This document shows positions 43,269 to 52,858 of a DNA stretch of 64,000 bases, in pieces. A model generated the notes under the pieces. It saw only the letters and a list, made by a program, of their open reading frames with translations. It did no database searches and was not told where the DNA came from. The translations under genes and the position numbers were made by a program. This DNA is from UBA6168 sp964423205. GTDB taxonomy: Bacteria; Bacteroidota; Bacteroidia; Chitinophagales; Saprospiraceae. Position 1 is the stretch's first letter. Every line of letters starts with the position of its first letter. The stretch lies in contig CAYRDX010000014.1 of the NCBI GenBank assembly GCA_964423205.1, positions 15,136-79,135 of the forward strand. The letters run 5' to 3'.

Positions 43269-44660
43269 ATGTTGCCAACTTTCGTCCTGTTGTATGTCAT
43301 TCTTACCCTATTAATTGGGTTTTGGGCTGCACGTCAGGTGAAAAGCACGACTGACTTTGTGGTGGCCGGGCGAAAAATGCCACTGGTTGTTGCCGGCTCG
43401 GCTCTATTTGCCACCTGGTTTGGTTCAGAAACACTCATGGGTGCTCCTTCGGAATTTGTGGAAGGCGGAGTTTTGGCCATTATTAAAGATCCCTTTGGAG
43501 CCGCATTGTGCCTCATTCTGGTGGGTGCATTCATTGCGCGTCCACTTTACCGGCTCAATATTCTTACACTTAGCGATTTCTACAACATGCGCTTTGGACG
43601 AAAGGCCGAAATGGCATCTGCGATTTTTACCGTCCCCGCCTATCTCGGTTGGATAGCTGCGCAGTTGGTAGCCATGGCTGTGGTTTTGAATGTGCTGATG
43701 GGATGGTCAATATCTTTGGGTATTGTGCTGTGTACCATTATCGTTGTGATTTACACTTTCGTTGGAGGTATGTGGGCCGTGTCGGTTACCGATTTTGTGC
43801 AAACCATCATGATTCTGATAGGGGTGGTTGCACTGGCCATTCAAGTGGGTGCCGAGGCTGGCGGAGTGATTGCGGTTCTGGAATCTCAACCACGGGAATT
43901 CTACCGGTTTTTGCCAGAAGGAAACATGGATGACATCGTGCACTACTTTGCAGCGTGGATCACAATCGGGCTTGGCTCCATACCCGGGCAGGACATTTTC
44001 CAGAGGGTCATGTCGGCGAAAAGCGAACGCACTGCGGCCTACTCCGGGTATTTAGGTGGCTTTATGTACCTTACTATCGGTCTTATTCCACTTTTTATCG
44101 GGCTATGTGCCAAAATCCTGCACCCGGAATTGATGCACGATGACCCCCAGAAAATACTGCCCGCCATGACCCTGCAGTTCAGCAGCGTTTGGATGCAAAT
44201 TCTGTTTTTTGGGGCGCTCATTTCCGCCATCCTCAGCACTTCTTCAGGAGCGATGTTGGCACCAGCTACCGTTATCGGCGAAAATCTTCTGAAGCCCATT
44301 TTCAAAAACATGACAGACAATCAACTGCTCGCCACCATGCGTTGGTCGGTTGTTTTTATCGCGGTACAAGCCATGGCCTTGGCCATGAGTGGAAAGTCAA
44401 TTTTTGAGTTGGTCGGACAGGCTGCATCTCTCAGCCTCGTTTCGCTGTTTGTCCCATTAGTAGCAGGGCTGTACTGGAAAAGAGCTTCTTCGCTTGGTGC
44501 TCTATTGTCTATGATTATTGGCATGGCAGCCTGGGTGCTGACCGAGTTAATCCTGCATACCGAATGGCCAGGTCTCATTTATGGCCTGGCGGTAAGCATT
44601 GCAGGGATGGTGGTTGGGAGTTACTTCAGGAAGGAGGTTTTGGAAGTTGAGAAAAGTTGA
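43269..44660 (+). CDS. Sodium:solute symporter family transporter
   Basis: 463 residues with about 12-13 membrane helices. Typical SSS features: TTDFVVAGRKMP near the start, ATWFGSETLMGAPSE, YNMRFGRKAEM, a GGMWAVSVTDFVQ segment (the SSS signature region) and GLGSIPGQDIFQRVMSAK. The carried solute cannot be told from sequence. It stands alone between the divergent SET cluster and the ATPase gene, and is followed by GTTGAGAAA-type tandem repeats (44644-44705). Confidence 0.92.
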   Translation: MLPTFVLLYVILTLLIGFWAARQVKSTTDFVVAGRKMPLVVAGSALFATWFGSETLMGAPSEFVEGGVLAIIKDPFGAALCLILVGAFIARPLYRLNILTLSDFYNMRFGRKAEMASAIFTVPAYLGWIAAQLVAMAVVLNVLMGWSISLGIVLCTIIVVIYTFVGGMWAVSVTDFVQTIMILIGVVALAIQVGAEAGGVIAVLESQPREFYRFLPEGNMDDIVHYFAAWITIGLGSIPGQDIFQRVMSAKSERTAAYSGYLGGFMYLTIGLIPLFIGLCAKILHPELMHDDPQKILPAMTLQFSSVWMQILFFGALISAILSTSSGAMLAPATVIGENLLKPIFKNMTDNQLLATMRWSVVFIAVQAMALAMSGKSIFELVGQAASLSLVSLFVPLVAGLYWKRASSLGALLSMIIGMAAWVLTELILHTEWPGLIYGLAVSIAGMVVGSYFRKEVLEVEKS

Positions 44661-44705
44661 GGAAGTTGAGAAAAGTTGAGAAAAATTGAGGGAGTTGAGA
44701 AAATT
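44644..44705. repeat. Imperfect GAAGTTGAGAAAA tandem repeat
   Basis: About five diverged copies of a GTTGAGAAA/GTTGAGGAA unit, beginning within the last codons of the symporter gene. Confidence 0.75.
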
Positions 44706-44760
44706 GGGTTAATAATACTACTTTAGCAGATCAGGAATTGAATTCCCGATCTGTCAGAAA

Positions 44761-45915
44761 ATGGTTAAAAGAGCTGCTCAAAACAAAGTACTGCACCTGG
44801 CTACCCAATTCAAATCAGTAGCCATATTAGGTCCCCGTCAAAGTGGCAAGACCACCTTGTCAAAAATGTGTTTTCCGGACAAGCCCTATGTTTCCCTGGA
44901 AAACCCAAACAACCGGAACTTTGCCCTTTACGACCCCATCAACTTTCTGAATAAATATCCCGATGGTGCTATCCTTGATGAAGTCCAGAGGGTACCCGAG
45001 ATACTGTCATACCTCCAACAAAATCTCGACGAAGACAACAGAAAAGGAAAATTCATTCTTACCGGATCGAATAATTTGCTGATACTGGATAGCATTACTC
45101 AAACTCTTGCAGGCAGGGCAGCTTATATCGACTTATTGCCTTTTTCTATTTCAGAGCTTATTAGCATTGAAAATTCCCTTTCGAACCTGAATGAGGTTCT
45201 GTTTAAAGGAGCTTATCCGCCAATTCAAGCTGATGGCATTGATCCAAAAGACTGGTTTTCATCCTATGTGAGAACTTATGTTGAAAGGGATGTCCGTCAG
45301 ATCAGGAGCATTGAAAATTTGTTGATTTTTGAAAGATTTCTGTCCCTTTGCGCAGGCAGGGTTGGCCAACAGCTGAATTACGCCAATCTATCCAATGAAG
45401 TTGGAGTTGATTCCAAAACCATCCAGGCATGGCTTGGTGTGTTGCAGGCCAGCTTTATTCTATTCCTGCTGCCCCCATACTTTAAAAACTACAACAAAAG
45501 AGTTATCAAAACGCCGAAGCTCTATTTTTACGACACAGGTTTAGTCTGCCATTTGCTCAGGGTAACAAACAGTGAAGCCTTATTCCAAAATCCATTTCGT
45601 GGCGCTTTGTTTGAGAATTTTATCATAACTGAATTATTAAAGAACCGGTTTAACATAGGTGAATCGTCAAACCTTTTCTATTGGCGGGACCAGAGTGGCC
45701 ATGAGATAGATATAATCATTGATGAGGGACAGAAAGTCATTCCTCTCGAATTGAAATCAGGACACACTATTGGTACGGACTATTTCAAAAACCTGGAGTT
45801 CTGGGGAAAATTGACCGGTCAATACGGAGGAAAAATCATTTACGGGGGCGATGAATCCCAAAAGCGAAGCAGCGGAATAGAAGTACTGTCCTGGCGGAAT
45901 GTGGTGGCAATATGA
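44761..45915 (+). CDS. AAA ATPase with DUF4143 C-terminal domain
   Basis: 384 residues. Walker A GPRQSGKTT (about 23-31), Walker B DGAILDEVQRVPEILSYLQ, and a sensor ILTGSNN. A winged-helix region follows (ANLSNEVGVDSKTIQAWLGVL), then a C-terminal PD-(D/E)xK-like fold typical of DUF4143 (YWRDQSGHEIDIIID, VIPLELKSG). Such ATPases are common in bacteria and archaea and of unknown role; some are linked to mobile DNA or stress. It stands alone between the symporter and clpB. Confidence 0.93.
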   Translation: MVKRAAQNKVLHLATQFKSVAILGPRQSGKTTLSKMCFPDKPYVSLENPNNRNFALYDPINFLNKYPDGAILDEVQRVPEILSYLQQNLDEDNRKGKFILTGSNNLLILDSITQTLAGRAAYIDLLPFSISELISIENSLSNLNEVLFKGAYPPIQADGIDPKDWFSSYVRTYVERDVRQIRSIENLLIFERFLSLCAGRVGQQLNYANLSNEVGVDSKTIQAWLGVLQASFILFLLPPYFKNYNKRVIKTPKLYFYDTGLVCHLLRVTNSEALFQNPFRGALFENFIITELLKNRFNIGESSNLFYWRDQSGHEIDIIIDEGQKVIPLELKSGHTIGTDYFKNLEFWGKLTGQYGGKIIYGGDESQKRSSGIEVLSWRNVVAI

Positions 45916-45996
45916 ATTTAGACTGCTTTTTAAATAACAATTTCTCAACTTCCAATACCATTTTGTTTTGCCAACCTTTTATGCTGTCCTGCTTTT

Positions 45997-46004
45997 TATT
46001 TTTG
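45997..46004 (+). promoter_or_regulatory. Possible -7 box upstream of clpB
   Basis: TATTTTTG matches the Bacteroidota TAnnTTTG -7 consensus, 53 bases before the clpB ATG. The nearest TTTG upstream is 26 bases away, longer than usual, so this is weak. Confidence 0.25.
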
Positions 46005-46056
46005 GCCTAAACTTTTTCGCCTTTTACTTTTTTACTTTTTCAAATCCGATTAAACA

Positions 46057-48873
46057 ATGACATACGACAACTTCACAATCAAGGCTCAGGATGCCATCAT
46101 GAAAGCCCAACAAATAGCGGTGGGCCTGAGCCAGCAGAATGTAGATACCGCCCACCTCGTAAAAGGCATATTGGAAACAGATGAACATGTGGCGACCTTT
46201 CTGTTCGAGAAATGTGGGGTCAACATGGGGATGCTTCGCCGTAAAATTGACGAGGAAGTACAAAACACTCCTAAGGTAAGCGGCACCGACAAACAATACC
46301 TCACCAACGAAGCCAATAAAGCTTTGTCTCGTGCCAAAAAGATATTGCCGGAATTTGGCGACGAGTTCATTAGCCTGGAGTTGATGTTGCTCGGCATTCT
46401 TCAGGGAGATGACAAGACTGCCAAAACACTAAAGATGCTCGGCGCTTCAGAAGAAACAATGAAAGCTGCCATAACCGAACTCCGAAAAGGAGCCAAGGTG
46501 ACCCAGGCAAGTGCCGATGACCAGTACAATGCCCTCTCCAAATATGCCATCAACCTGAACGCCCAGGCCGAAAATGGCAAATTGGATCCTATCGTTGGAC
46601 GTGACGAGGAAATCAGGAGAGTATTGCACATACTATCCCGCCGCAAAAAAAACAATCCCATCCTCGTTGGTGAAGCCGGCGTTGGCAAAACGGCCATCGT
46701 GGAAGGTATTGCCTGGCGTATTGTCAAACACGATGTGCCTGAAAACCTTCGCTCAAAGAAAATTTACACTTTGGACATTGCGGCCCTCATTGCGGGAGCC
46801 AAGTATAAAGGCGAATTTGAGGAACGCCTGAAAGCCGTCATCAAACAGGTGCAGGAGTCCAATGGCGAAATCGTTTTGTTTATTGACGAGATACATACAC
46901 TCGTGGGCGCAGGAGGAGGTAATGGGGCCATGGATGCCGCCAATATCCTGAAGCCTGCCCTGGCAAGAGGCGAACTGCGCACCATCGGCGCTACTACCTT
47001 AGACGAATATCAAAAGCATTTTGAAAAGGACCAGGCATTGGTGCGCCGTTTCCAAAAAGTGCTCATTGACGAGCCAACTGTGGAAGAGACCATATCCATC
47101 CTCCGAGGCTTGCAGGAAAAATATGAAGTGTACCACAAAATTGCCATTCTCGATGAGGCACTCATTGCTGCAGCAGAATTGTCCAATCGTTATATTTCCG
47201 ACAGGGCTTTGCCGGATAAGGCTATTGACCTGATAGACGAAGCCGCCGCCAAGCTCAGGCTCGAGCTGGATTCTGTCCCGGAAAATGTGGACGAATGGGA
47301 CCGAAAGGTACGGCAACTCGAGATTGAACGCGAGGCCTTAAAAAGGGAAGGTGGCGAGGCTAAAGCCAACTCCCTCAATGCACAAATTGCCAATGCAAAA
47401 GAAAAGCGCGACAGCATCCGGGCAGCCTGGAAAAACGAAAAGGAAATTATAGACACCATCCTGGGTTTTAAGAAACAGATTGAAGAACTCGAAATGGAAG
47501 CTCAAAAAGCTGAGCGCAATTCCGAATTAGAAATCGTGGCTCGCATCCGTTACGGTGACTTGCCTGCGTTGCATAAATCGCTGAAAGAAACCGAGGCCAG
47601 GCTCAATCAGTTACCCGAAGAAAATCGCTTCACCAACGAAGAAGTCACAGCCGATGACATTGCATCCATTGTTTCGCGCTGGACGGGAATTCCCGTAACC
47701 CGCATGATGCAAAGTGAAAAGGAAAAGCTGCTTCGGCTTGAAGATGAACTGCACCAACGCATCATCGGTCAGTATCAGGCCGTAAAGGCTGTTTCAGATG
47801 CGGTACGCCGCAGCCGTGCTGGCCTGCAGGACGAAAACCGCCCCATAGGTTCTTTTATTTTCCTCGGTCCAACTGGTGTGGGAAAAACCGAATTGGCCAA
47901 AGCCCTTGCAGAAGTACTTTTCAATGACGAGCAGGCCATTATCCGGATAGACATGAGTGAATATCAGGAGCGCCATACGGTGAGCAGATTGGTAGGAGCA
48001 CCTCCGGGTTATGTCGGTTACGATGAAGGCGGCCAGCTCACCGAAGCTGTGCGTCGCAAGCCCTACTCTATTGTGCTGCTGGATGAAATCGAAAAAGCGC
48101 ATCCAGATACTTTTAACATTCTGCTTCAGGTATTGGATGAAGGCCGTTTGACTGACAATAAAGGCCGGGCAGCCGATTTTAAGAACACCATTATCATTAT
48201 GACGTCCAATATGGGTGGTGAAAAAGTACTCGAAAATTTTGAGGACCTCGACGCATTGGGTGACGAACACCGTCAGGAAGTTATTGATATCACCCGTCAG
48301 GAACTGCTCGAGACGCTTAAGGAAAACATGAGGCCAGAGTTCCTGAACCGGATAGATGAAATCATCATGTTCATGCCACTCACGAAAGATGAGGTCAGGC
48401 AAATTCTTTTACTCTTGCTCAAGAAAGTAACAAAGATGCTTTCCCGCCAGGGCATTTCACTTCAAATCACTGAAGGCGCCATTGACCTGTTGGGTAATGT
48501 GGGCTATGACCCGCAGTTCGGTGCCAGGCCGATGAAACGTGCCCTTCAGGACCTGCTGGTGGATGAGTTATCCAAACACCTCATCGCCGGTGAGTTTGTT
48601 GCCGGAGGCACCGTATATGTCGATGTGGATGAGGACAATCTGACTTTCACCGATAAAAAAATTGAAGGTGCTAAAGCTTTGAACGAGTGGATTGCTTTTT
48701 CAAAAGAATCAAAGGCTCAGAAGCCAACTATTAGCCCGGGAAAATTCCGCGGCAGAAGAGGTGGCGGAAAAAAGCCCACTGAGCGGGAGCAGCAAATTAA
48801 GGATTTGGAGAAAGCCACCAAAGACCTCGAAAAAGCTGTTGACGATGTTAAAAAGGAAACTGAAAAGAAATAG
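46057..48873 (+). CDS. clpB: ClpB disaggregase
   Basis: 938 residues. An N-terminal Clp-N repeat domain precedes AAA1 with GEAGVGKT (about 206) and the Walker B FIDEIHTLVGAGG. A coiled-coil middle domain (about 405-520) is diagnostic of ClpB rather than ClpA or ClpC. AAA2 carries GPTGVGKT (about 605), then GAPPGYVGYDEGG and LLDEIEKAHPD. ClpB works with DnaK to pull proteins out of aggregates. The protein is longer than usual (about 860-870) because of a lysine/arginine/glutamate-rich tail of about 70 residues (GKFRGRRGGGKKPTEREQQ...). It ends at a strong hairpin terminator, converging with the next gene. Confidence 0.97.
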   Translation: MTYDNFTIKAQDAIMKAQQIAVGLSQQNVDTAHLVKGILETDEHVATFLFEKCGVNMGMLRRKIDEEVQNTPKVSGTDKQYLTNEANKALSRAKKILPEFGDEFISLELMLLGILQGDDKTAKTLKMLGASEETMKAAITELRKGAKVTQASADDQYNALSKYAINLNAQAENGKLDPIVGRDEEIRRVLHILSRRKKNNPILVGEAGVGKTAIVEGIAWRIVKHDVPENLRSKKIYTLDIAALIAGAKYKGEFEERLKAVIKQVQESNGEIVLFIDEIHTLVGAGGGNGAMDAANILKPALARGELRTIGATTLDEYQKHFEKDQALVRRFQKVLIDEPTVEETISILRGLQEKYEVYHKIAILDEALIAAAELSNRYISDRALPDKAIDLIDEAAAKLRLELDSVPENVDEWDRKVRQLEIEREALKREGGEAKANSLNAQIANAKEKRDSIRAAWKNEKEIIDTILGFKKQIEELEMEAQKAERNSELEIVARIRYGDLPALHKSLKETEARLNQLPEENRFTNEEVTADDIASIVSRWTGIPVTRMMQSEKEKLLRLEDELHQRIIGQYQAVKAVSDAVRRSRAGLQDENRPIGSFIFLGPTGVGKTELAKALAEVLFNDEQAIIRIDMSEYQERHTVSRLVGAPPGYVGYDEGGQLTEAVRRKPYSIVLLDEIEKAHPDTFNILLQVLDEGRLTDNKGRAADFKNTIIIMTSNMGGEKVLENFEDLDALGDEHRQEVIDITRQELLETLKENMRPEFLNRIDEIIMFMPLTKDEVRQILLLLLKKVTKMLSRQGISLQITEGAIDLLGNVGYDPQFGARPMKRALQDLLVDELSKHLIAGEFVAGGTVYVDVDEDNLTFTDKKIEGAKALNEWIAFSKESKAQKPTISPGKFRGRRGGGKKPTEREQQIKDLEKATKDLEKAVDDVKKETEKK

Positions 48874-48891
48874 AATAAAGTTCGATAAAAT

Positions 48892-48928
48892 AAAACGACC
48901 TTCAGGAGAAAATCCGGAAGGTCGTTTT
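48892..48928. terminator. Bidirectional terminator between clpB and the PA-domain gene
   Basis: AAAACGACCTTC (48892-48903) pairs with GAAGGTCGTTTT (48917-48928). Flanking A and T runs allow termination in both directions between two convergent genes. Confidence 0.88.
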
Positions 48929-48948
48929 ATTTGAGGATTATTTAAAAA

Positions 48949-50667
48949 TCAATTCTTTACAACCACAAATTTTTCTGAACGGAATCCTTCGTCAGTGCTG
49001 ACAGAAAGGAAGTATGTTCCTGTTGAAAGAGTGCTCACATCAAAGGTGAAAGCACCTGATTTAACATTGTCCAGTTGATGTGTCTGTACGATTCTTCCGT
49101 AGAAATCGATAACATTCACATTTACTTTCTTCGATACAGCCTCTAATCCGAGATTCATGGTAACAAAGTTTGTCGCAGGATTAGGAGACACACTAAGTTT
49201 ATTGCTGCTCAGTTCTTCGTCTGTATCAGTTGCCAGGGTTACATGCAATCGTATAACACCCTTAAACCCGCCTGCCCATCCGCCGACATATAACCTGTCG
49301 AGGAATACACATGCACCTAATCCAGGCAATGGATCTCTGCCTGCCGTTGCATAAGCCGGCGCTATTCCCAATGCGGCATTAAGGCCATTGTATTGCACCA
49401 TGACGAGATAGACTTTGTTGATACCCAGTTTCGCATTGCCCTCCAAAGGCACCGTTATGAGGTCGTAAGGATTTTCCTTGCCTGTAAGAAAATAATCCTG
49501 GAATCCAACGATAACTGCACCTCCGGGTTTTTCATTAAGAGCATCGTAGGAAGATGCACCTCCGGGAACTATAAAGTTTCCGTCCGGGTCTGCATCGTAA
49601 ATCCTGATCCGGAACTTATCCGCTTCTTTGTCGCCGGTGTACAGTTCCTTAGGATTGGCAATAGCAAAGGTCACATGAGTACCGGTCAGAGCTTTTGTTC
49701 CGGTATAGTAGAAGTTTCCAAAGTCGTAGTTCAAACCGGAATTGACAAAAAATTCATTACCAGGAGAGATGGCTCCATCAATGGTGTCATTGTCGAGAGC
49801 AAAGGTTCCTTGTGTGATGCGGAATTTCTTGACGATGGTGAAGGCATTAAGAGAGTTGGAATACGTAACTGTGTACTCTCCTACTTCGGTTGGGGTGTAG
49901 GAGGCTTGCCACCATACCTGTTGTATGCCGGTACTTGGTATGTTGGTTGCAGTTTGCTTAATGGATTGTGTCACACCTTTTGGATTCTTAAATGTTGCAG
50001 TCAATTCGACGGAAGGGATAGTACTGTTGGTTCCATTGATAAACAGAATGCCTACATTCTCCAGCGGCACCGCAGCATCAATGGGAGTCTGATAGCCATA
50101 AGCATGATATGGCCTCGACATAGGTAATACTTCAAAAGTAGCAGTGACGGTAGCACCGGAATTGATTTTAGCAGCCAGTTCATTACCATTCTCCATAGTT
50201 ATAAATATTGCTGGAATCTTTACAGAAGCGCCTGTTGCATCAGCGGCAAGATTGATCAATCCACCTCTTTCTGTCCCAATTGCAGCATCGTTCACAATTA
50301 CTACCGCTACAGCCCCTGCATTTTGTGCATTCTGCACTTTAGTGGAGAAATTGCAGGTGCCCCTCCGAATCAGAGCGACCTTACCTGTCAGAGAACCTGC
50401 TGTTGCAGCCGCACACAACAGGGAATCACCGGGGGTGGCAGTTCTTGCCCACACAATCGGTGCGCTGAAAGTTCTCTTTACGGTGTCAACTCCCCAGGTG
50501 GAAGTGGAGGATACGACCTGTGTACCATAAGGGTAACTGGCGTGAAAACCATCCTGGGCTGATACCTTGAATTGCACGGGATATAAGGCACCACTTGGGA
50601 TCTGTGCACTCAGACCTAAAGACATGAAAAACAAGGCGGCAATCAGAGTAAAAGAGTTTCTTTTCAT
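48949..50667 (-). CDS. Secreted PA-domain protein with T9SS type A sorting domain
   Basis: 572 residues from the ATG at 50667 (MKRNSFTLIAALFFMSLGLSAQ, a signal peptide); the longer frame to 50703 adds a leader that does not fit. The protease-associated domain is seen in TGKVALIRRGTCNFSTKVQN with AGAVAVVIVND. A middle beta-rich region follows, with DADPDGN. The C-terminus is a clear T9SS type A domain: LSVSPNPATNFVTMNL (the PNP start), DFYGRIV, GTYFLSVST and a final EKFVVVKN. PA domains often accompany secreted proteases, but no protease domain is present. It is sorted to the outer surface by T9SS. Confidence 0.92.
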   Translation of the reverse strand: MKRNSFTLIAALFFMSLGLSAQIPSGALYPVQFKVSAQDGFHASYPYGTQVVSSTSTWGVDTVKRTFSAPIVWARTATPGDSLLCAAATAGSLTGKVALIRRGTCNFSTKVQNAQNAGAVAVVIVNDAAIGTERGGLINLAADATGASVKIPAIFITMENGNELAAKINSGATVTATFEVLPMSRPYHAYGYQTPIDAAVPLENVGILFINGTNSTIPSVELTATFKNPKGVTQSIKQTATNIPSTGIQQVWWQASYTPTEVGEYTVTYSNSLNAFTIVKKFRITQGTFALDNDTIDGAISPGNEFFVNSGLNYDFGNFYYTGTKALTGTHVTFAIANPKELYTGDKEADKFRIRIYDADPDGNFIVPGGASSYDALNEKPGGAVIVGFQDYFLTGKENPYDLITVPLEGNAKLGINKVYLVMVQYNGLNAALGIAPAYATAGRDPLPGLGACVFLDRLYVGGWAGGFKGVIRLHVTLATDTDEELSSNKLSVSPNPATNFVTMNLGLEAVSKKVNVNVIDFYGRIVQTHQLDNVKSGAFTFDVSTLSTGTYFLSVSTDEGFRSEKFVVVKN

Positions 50668-50883
50668 AAGTAGTATAAGTTTTAAACTATTATCGGACTT
50701 CAATAAAATTTGGATTGGATGTAAGGTGGTGTGGCCTGCAAATCTATTGATAATTATCCAAACACATCATTTCATTTTCTTTTTGGGCATGCATCACGAC
50801 AAAGATTTGGCTTTAGAATATACAAAACACATGATGTGCCAACATGTTGGGTGGGTATTTGGTTCTGTATTCCTCGTTAAAAA

Positions 50884-52560
50884 TCATCTTCTGACTATTG
50901 AAACCGGCATACTTGGGTCAAAACTACCGCTGATTATGGGGTTCTGGCGGTTTAATGTGTAATCGCTGACATTTGTCTTTATAAAATCAAACAGCTCTTT
51001 AACGGTTACCATTCTGTCCTGGTCTTTATCTGCATCCCCCTTTAATCCCCTTATCAAAAAATGACTGAAGACCCCCTGACGCAAACCGCTGCTTTCAAGG
51101 GAAATTTCCTCAGATTTTGAAGAAAGGATGAGTGCGGTGCCGGGTGAGGCATTGGCGAGCGTCCTGTAATAATCTGCCAGCAAGTTATGCGTTTCAACAC
51201 CTTTGGCGGCCAAAAGACTTCCCGCATAACAGGCATCTGCAATGACCAGTTTATATTTTGCAGGACCCTGATTCAGGATTTCGTTGATTTCTTCGTGTTC
51301 AATGCGGTTGTTATAACCGTCGAAATCGATGGGCAAAAACGCTCCTCTCAATCCGTGACCGGAGTAATAAACCAGAATGAGGTCATTGGCGCCTGCTTTT
51401 GCAAACACTTCCCTGAGGCTGTTCAGAATCCTTTCCCGTGTTGCATCTTCGTCCACCAGGATCTTAATTTGCTCATCACTTAGTGCTCCTCCTTCCGGGC
51501 TTTTCAAAAACGCAAGCATCCGATAGGCATCGTCATCCGTGTACCGAAGTGTGGGCATGTGGTTGTAGGTGCTTATTCCTATCAACAATGCCCATACCTT
51601 CATAGTGGCTGAATTGCGAATGGCTATATATTCTTCAGGATTAACAAAAGTTGACAGTTCAGCGAAGTCTGGCCGGGGTTGATCTTCACCCAGAAACTCA
51701 CCATCTTTCCAACTGCCTGTCAGCGAAGTGCCATCAGCCATGAATAGCGTACCCTTGCCATTGAAGGTGCCATTCTCCCATTTTCCTTCGTAACGGTCAC
51801 CATTTGTATATGTGATTACACCTTCGCCCTGGGGTAGTCCATTTTCAAATCTGCCCATATAAGTGGCAGCAGCATCTTTGTAAACATAAGTTCCAATACC
51901 GGTAACGCAATCCCCTGCGATACAACCCAAACCAGATTTCAGGCTGTCCATGAATTCGCCCTCCTTCCAAGTGCCTCTTTTTTCTCCGTTGGCGGAATAG
52001 AGCGCCCCATTTCCATGCTTTAAACCTTCCCGGAATTCACCTTTGTAATAGTCGCCATTGGCATAATTGAAATGACCAAAACCGTCCGCTTTGTGGTTTT
52101 TGAAACTCCCCTCATAACGGCTGCCATCGGAGTACCCCATAACACCATAACCGTTTTCGCAGTCTCCGGATAAACAGCCAAACTGAATTACCAGTTCTTC
52201 TGCCATCAACTGACCGGATATTGGCACTGTGGGAAAAATGTTGTCAATGACTTGTTCCTCTGAATCAACAGGCAAGCCTCTTTTCCAGGACCCCGACCAA
52301 CTCCGGCCATCTGAAAGAGTTTTAGTACCCTTTCCTTCCGGATAACGCTGCGACCAATTACCCCTGTACACACTGCCATCGGAATAGTAACAGGAGCCAA
52401 TGCCGTGGATTTCGCCATTTCTGAACTGCCCCACGTATTTGGCGCCGCTTGGGTAAATGAAAATGCCTGTGCCATTCTGGCAATCACCGGAAATGCATTG
52501 TGCTTTCAGTTGGCTTAAACCAAAAACGAAGAAAATGAATGATAGGACAGCAGGCCTCAT
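50884..52560 (-). CDS. Secreted MORN-repeat protein with caspase-like domain
   Basis: 558 residues from the ATG at 52560 (MRPAVLSFIFFVFGLSQLKAQ, a signal peptide); the longer frame to 52641 adds 27 unlikely residues. Residues 22-290 hold three blocks, each beginning with the Cys pair C-x(2)-GDC (CISGDC, CLSGDC, CIAGDC) followed by MORN repeats (YVGQFRNGEIHGIG, YEGSFKNHKADGFG, YEGKWENGTFNGKG and others, about ten in all). Residues 320-558 are a peptidase C14 caspase fold with catalytic His402 (YYSGHG) and Cys444 (DACYAG). Extracytoplasmic metacaspase-like enzymes are probably proteases; MORN modules may bind lipid or protein. The target is unknown. Confidence 0.9.
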   Translation of the reverse strand: MRPAVLSFIFFVFGLSQLKAQCISGDCQNGTGIFIYPSGAKYVGQFRNGEIHGIGSCYYSDGSVYRGNWSQRYPEGKGTKTLSDGRSWSGSWKRGLPVDSEEQVIDNIFPTVPISGQLMAEELVIQFGCLSGDCENGYGVMGYSDGSRYEGSFKNHKADGFGHFNYANGDYYKGEFREGLKHGNGALYSANGEKRGTWKEGEFMDSLKSGLGCIAGDCVTGIGTYVYKDAAATYMGRFENGLPQGEGVITYTNGDRYEGKWENGTFNGKGTLFMADGTSLTGSWKDGEFLGEDQPRPDFAELSTFVNPEEYIAIRNSATMKVWALLIGISTYNHMPTLRYTDDDAYRMLAFLKSPEGGALSDEQIKILVDEDATRERILNSLREVFAKAGANDLILVYYSGHGLRGAFLPIDFDGYNNRIEHEEINEILNQGPAKYKLVIADACYAGSLLAAKGVETHNLLADYYRTLANASPGTALILSSKSEEISLESSGLRQGVFSHFLIRGLKGDADKDQDRMVTVKELFDFIKTNVSDYTLNRQNPIISGSFDPSMPVSIVRR

Positions 52561-52858
52561 TTTAGTTGAATTATGAACGATCGGTCTCAGTAGAAATTTG
52601 TCTAACGAAACGATTGGAAAATGGATATTGTTATATGGCAATTTTTTTCTTTATGGACTAACACATTACCGATGTATTTCGGACATTGCAACTCCTTTTA
52701 TATTATGTATCCCCAAAATTATTGCAAACTTTGGTGACAGGAATCTGCCCTGCCTAAGGATAAAAATCACCAAAAATGTGGTCTTGTTTATCAAATATTT
52801 GCCCTGCTTTTCAAGGGCATATCAATACAATATAATTTCTAAATAAAATTTCAGGCTG

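Noticed and set aside
44761..45915. DUF4143 ATPase as a transposon-associated gene
   Set aside because: No inverted repeats or transposase genes are visible around it.
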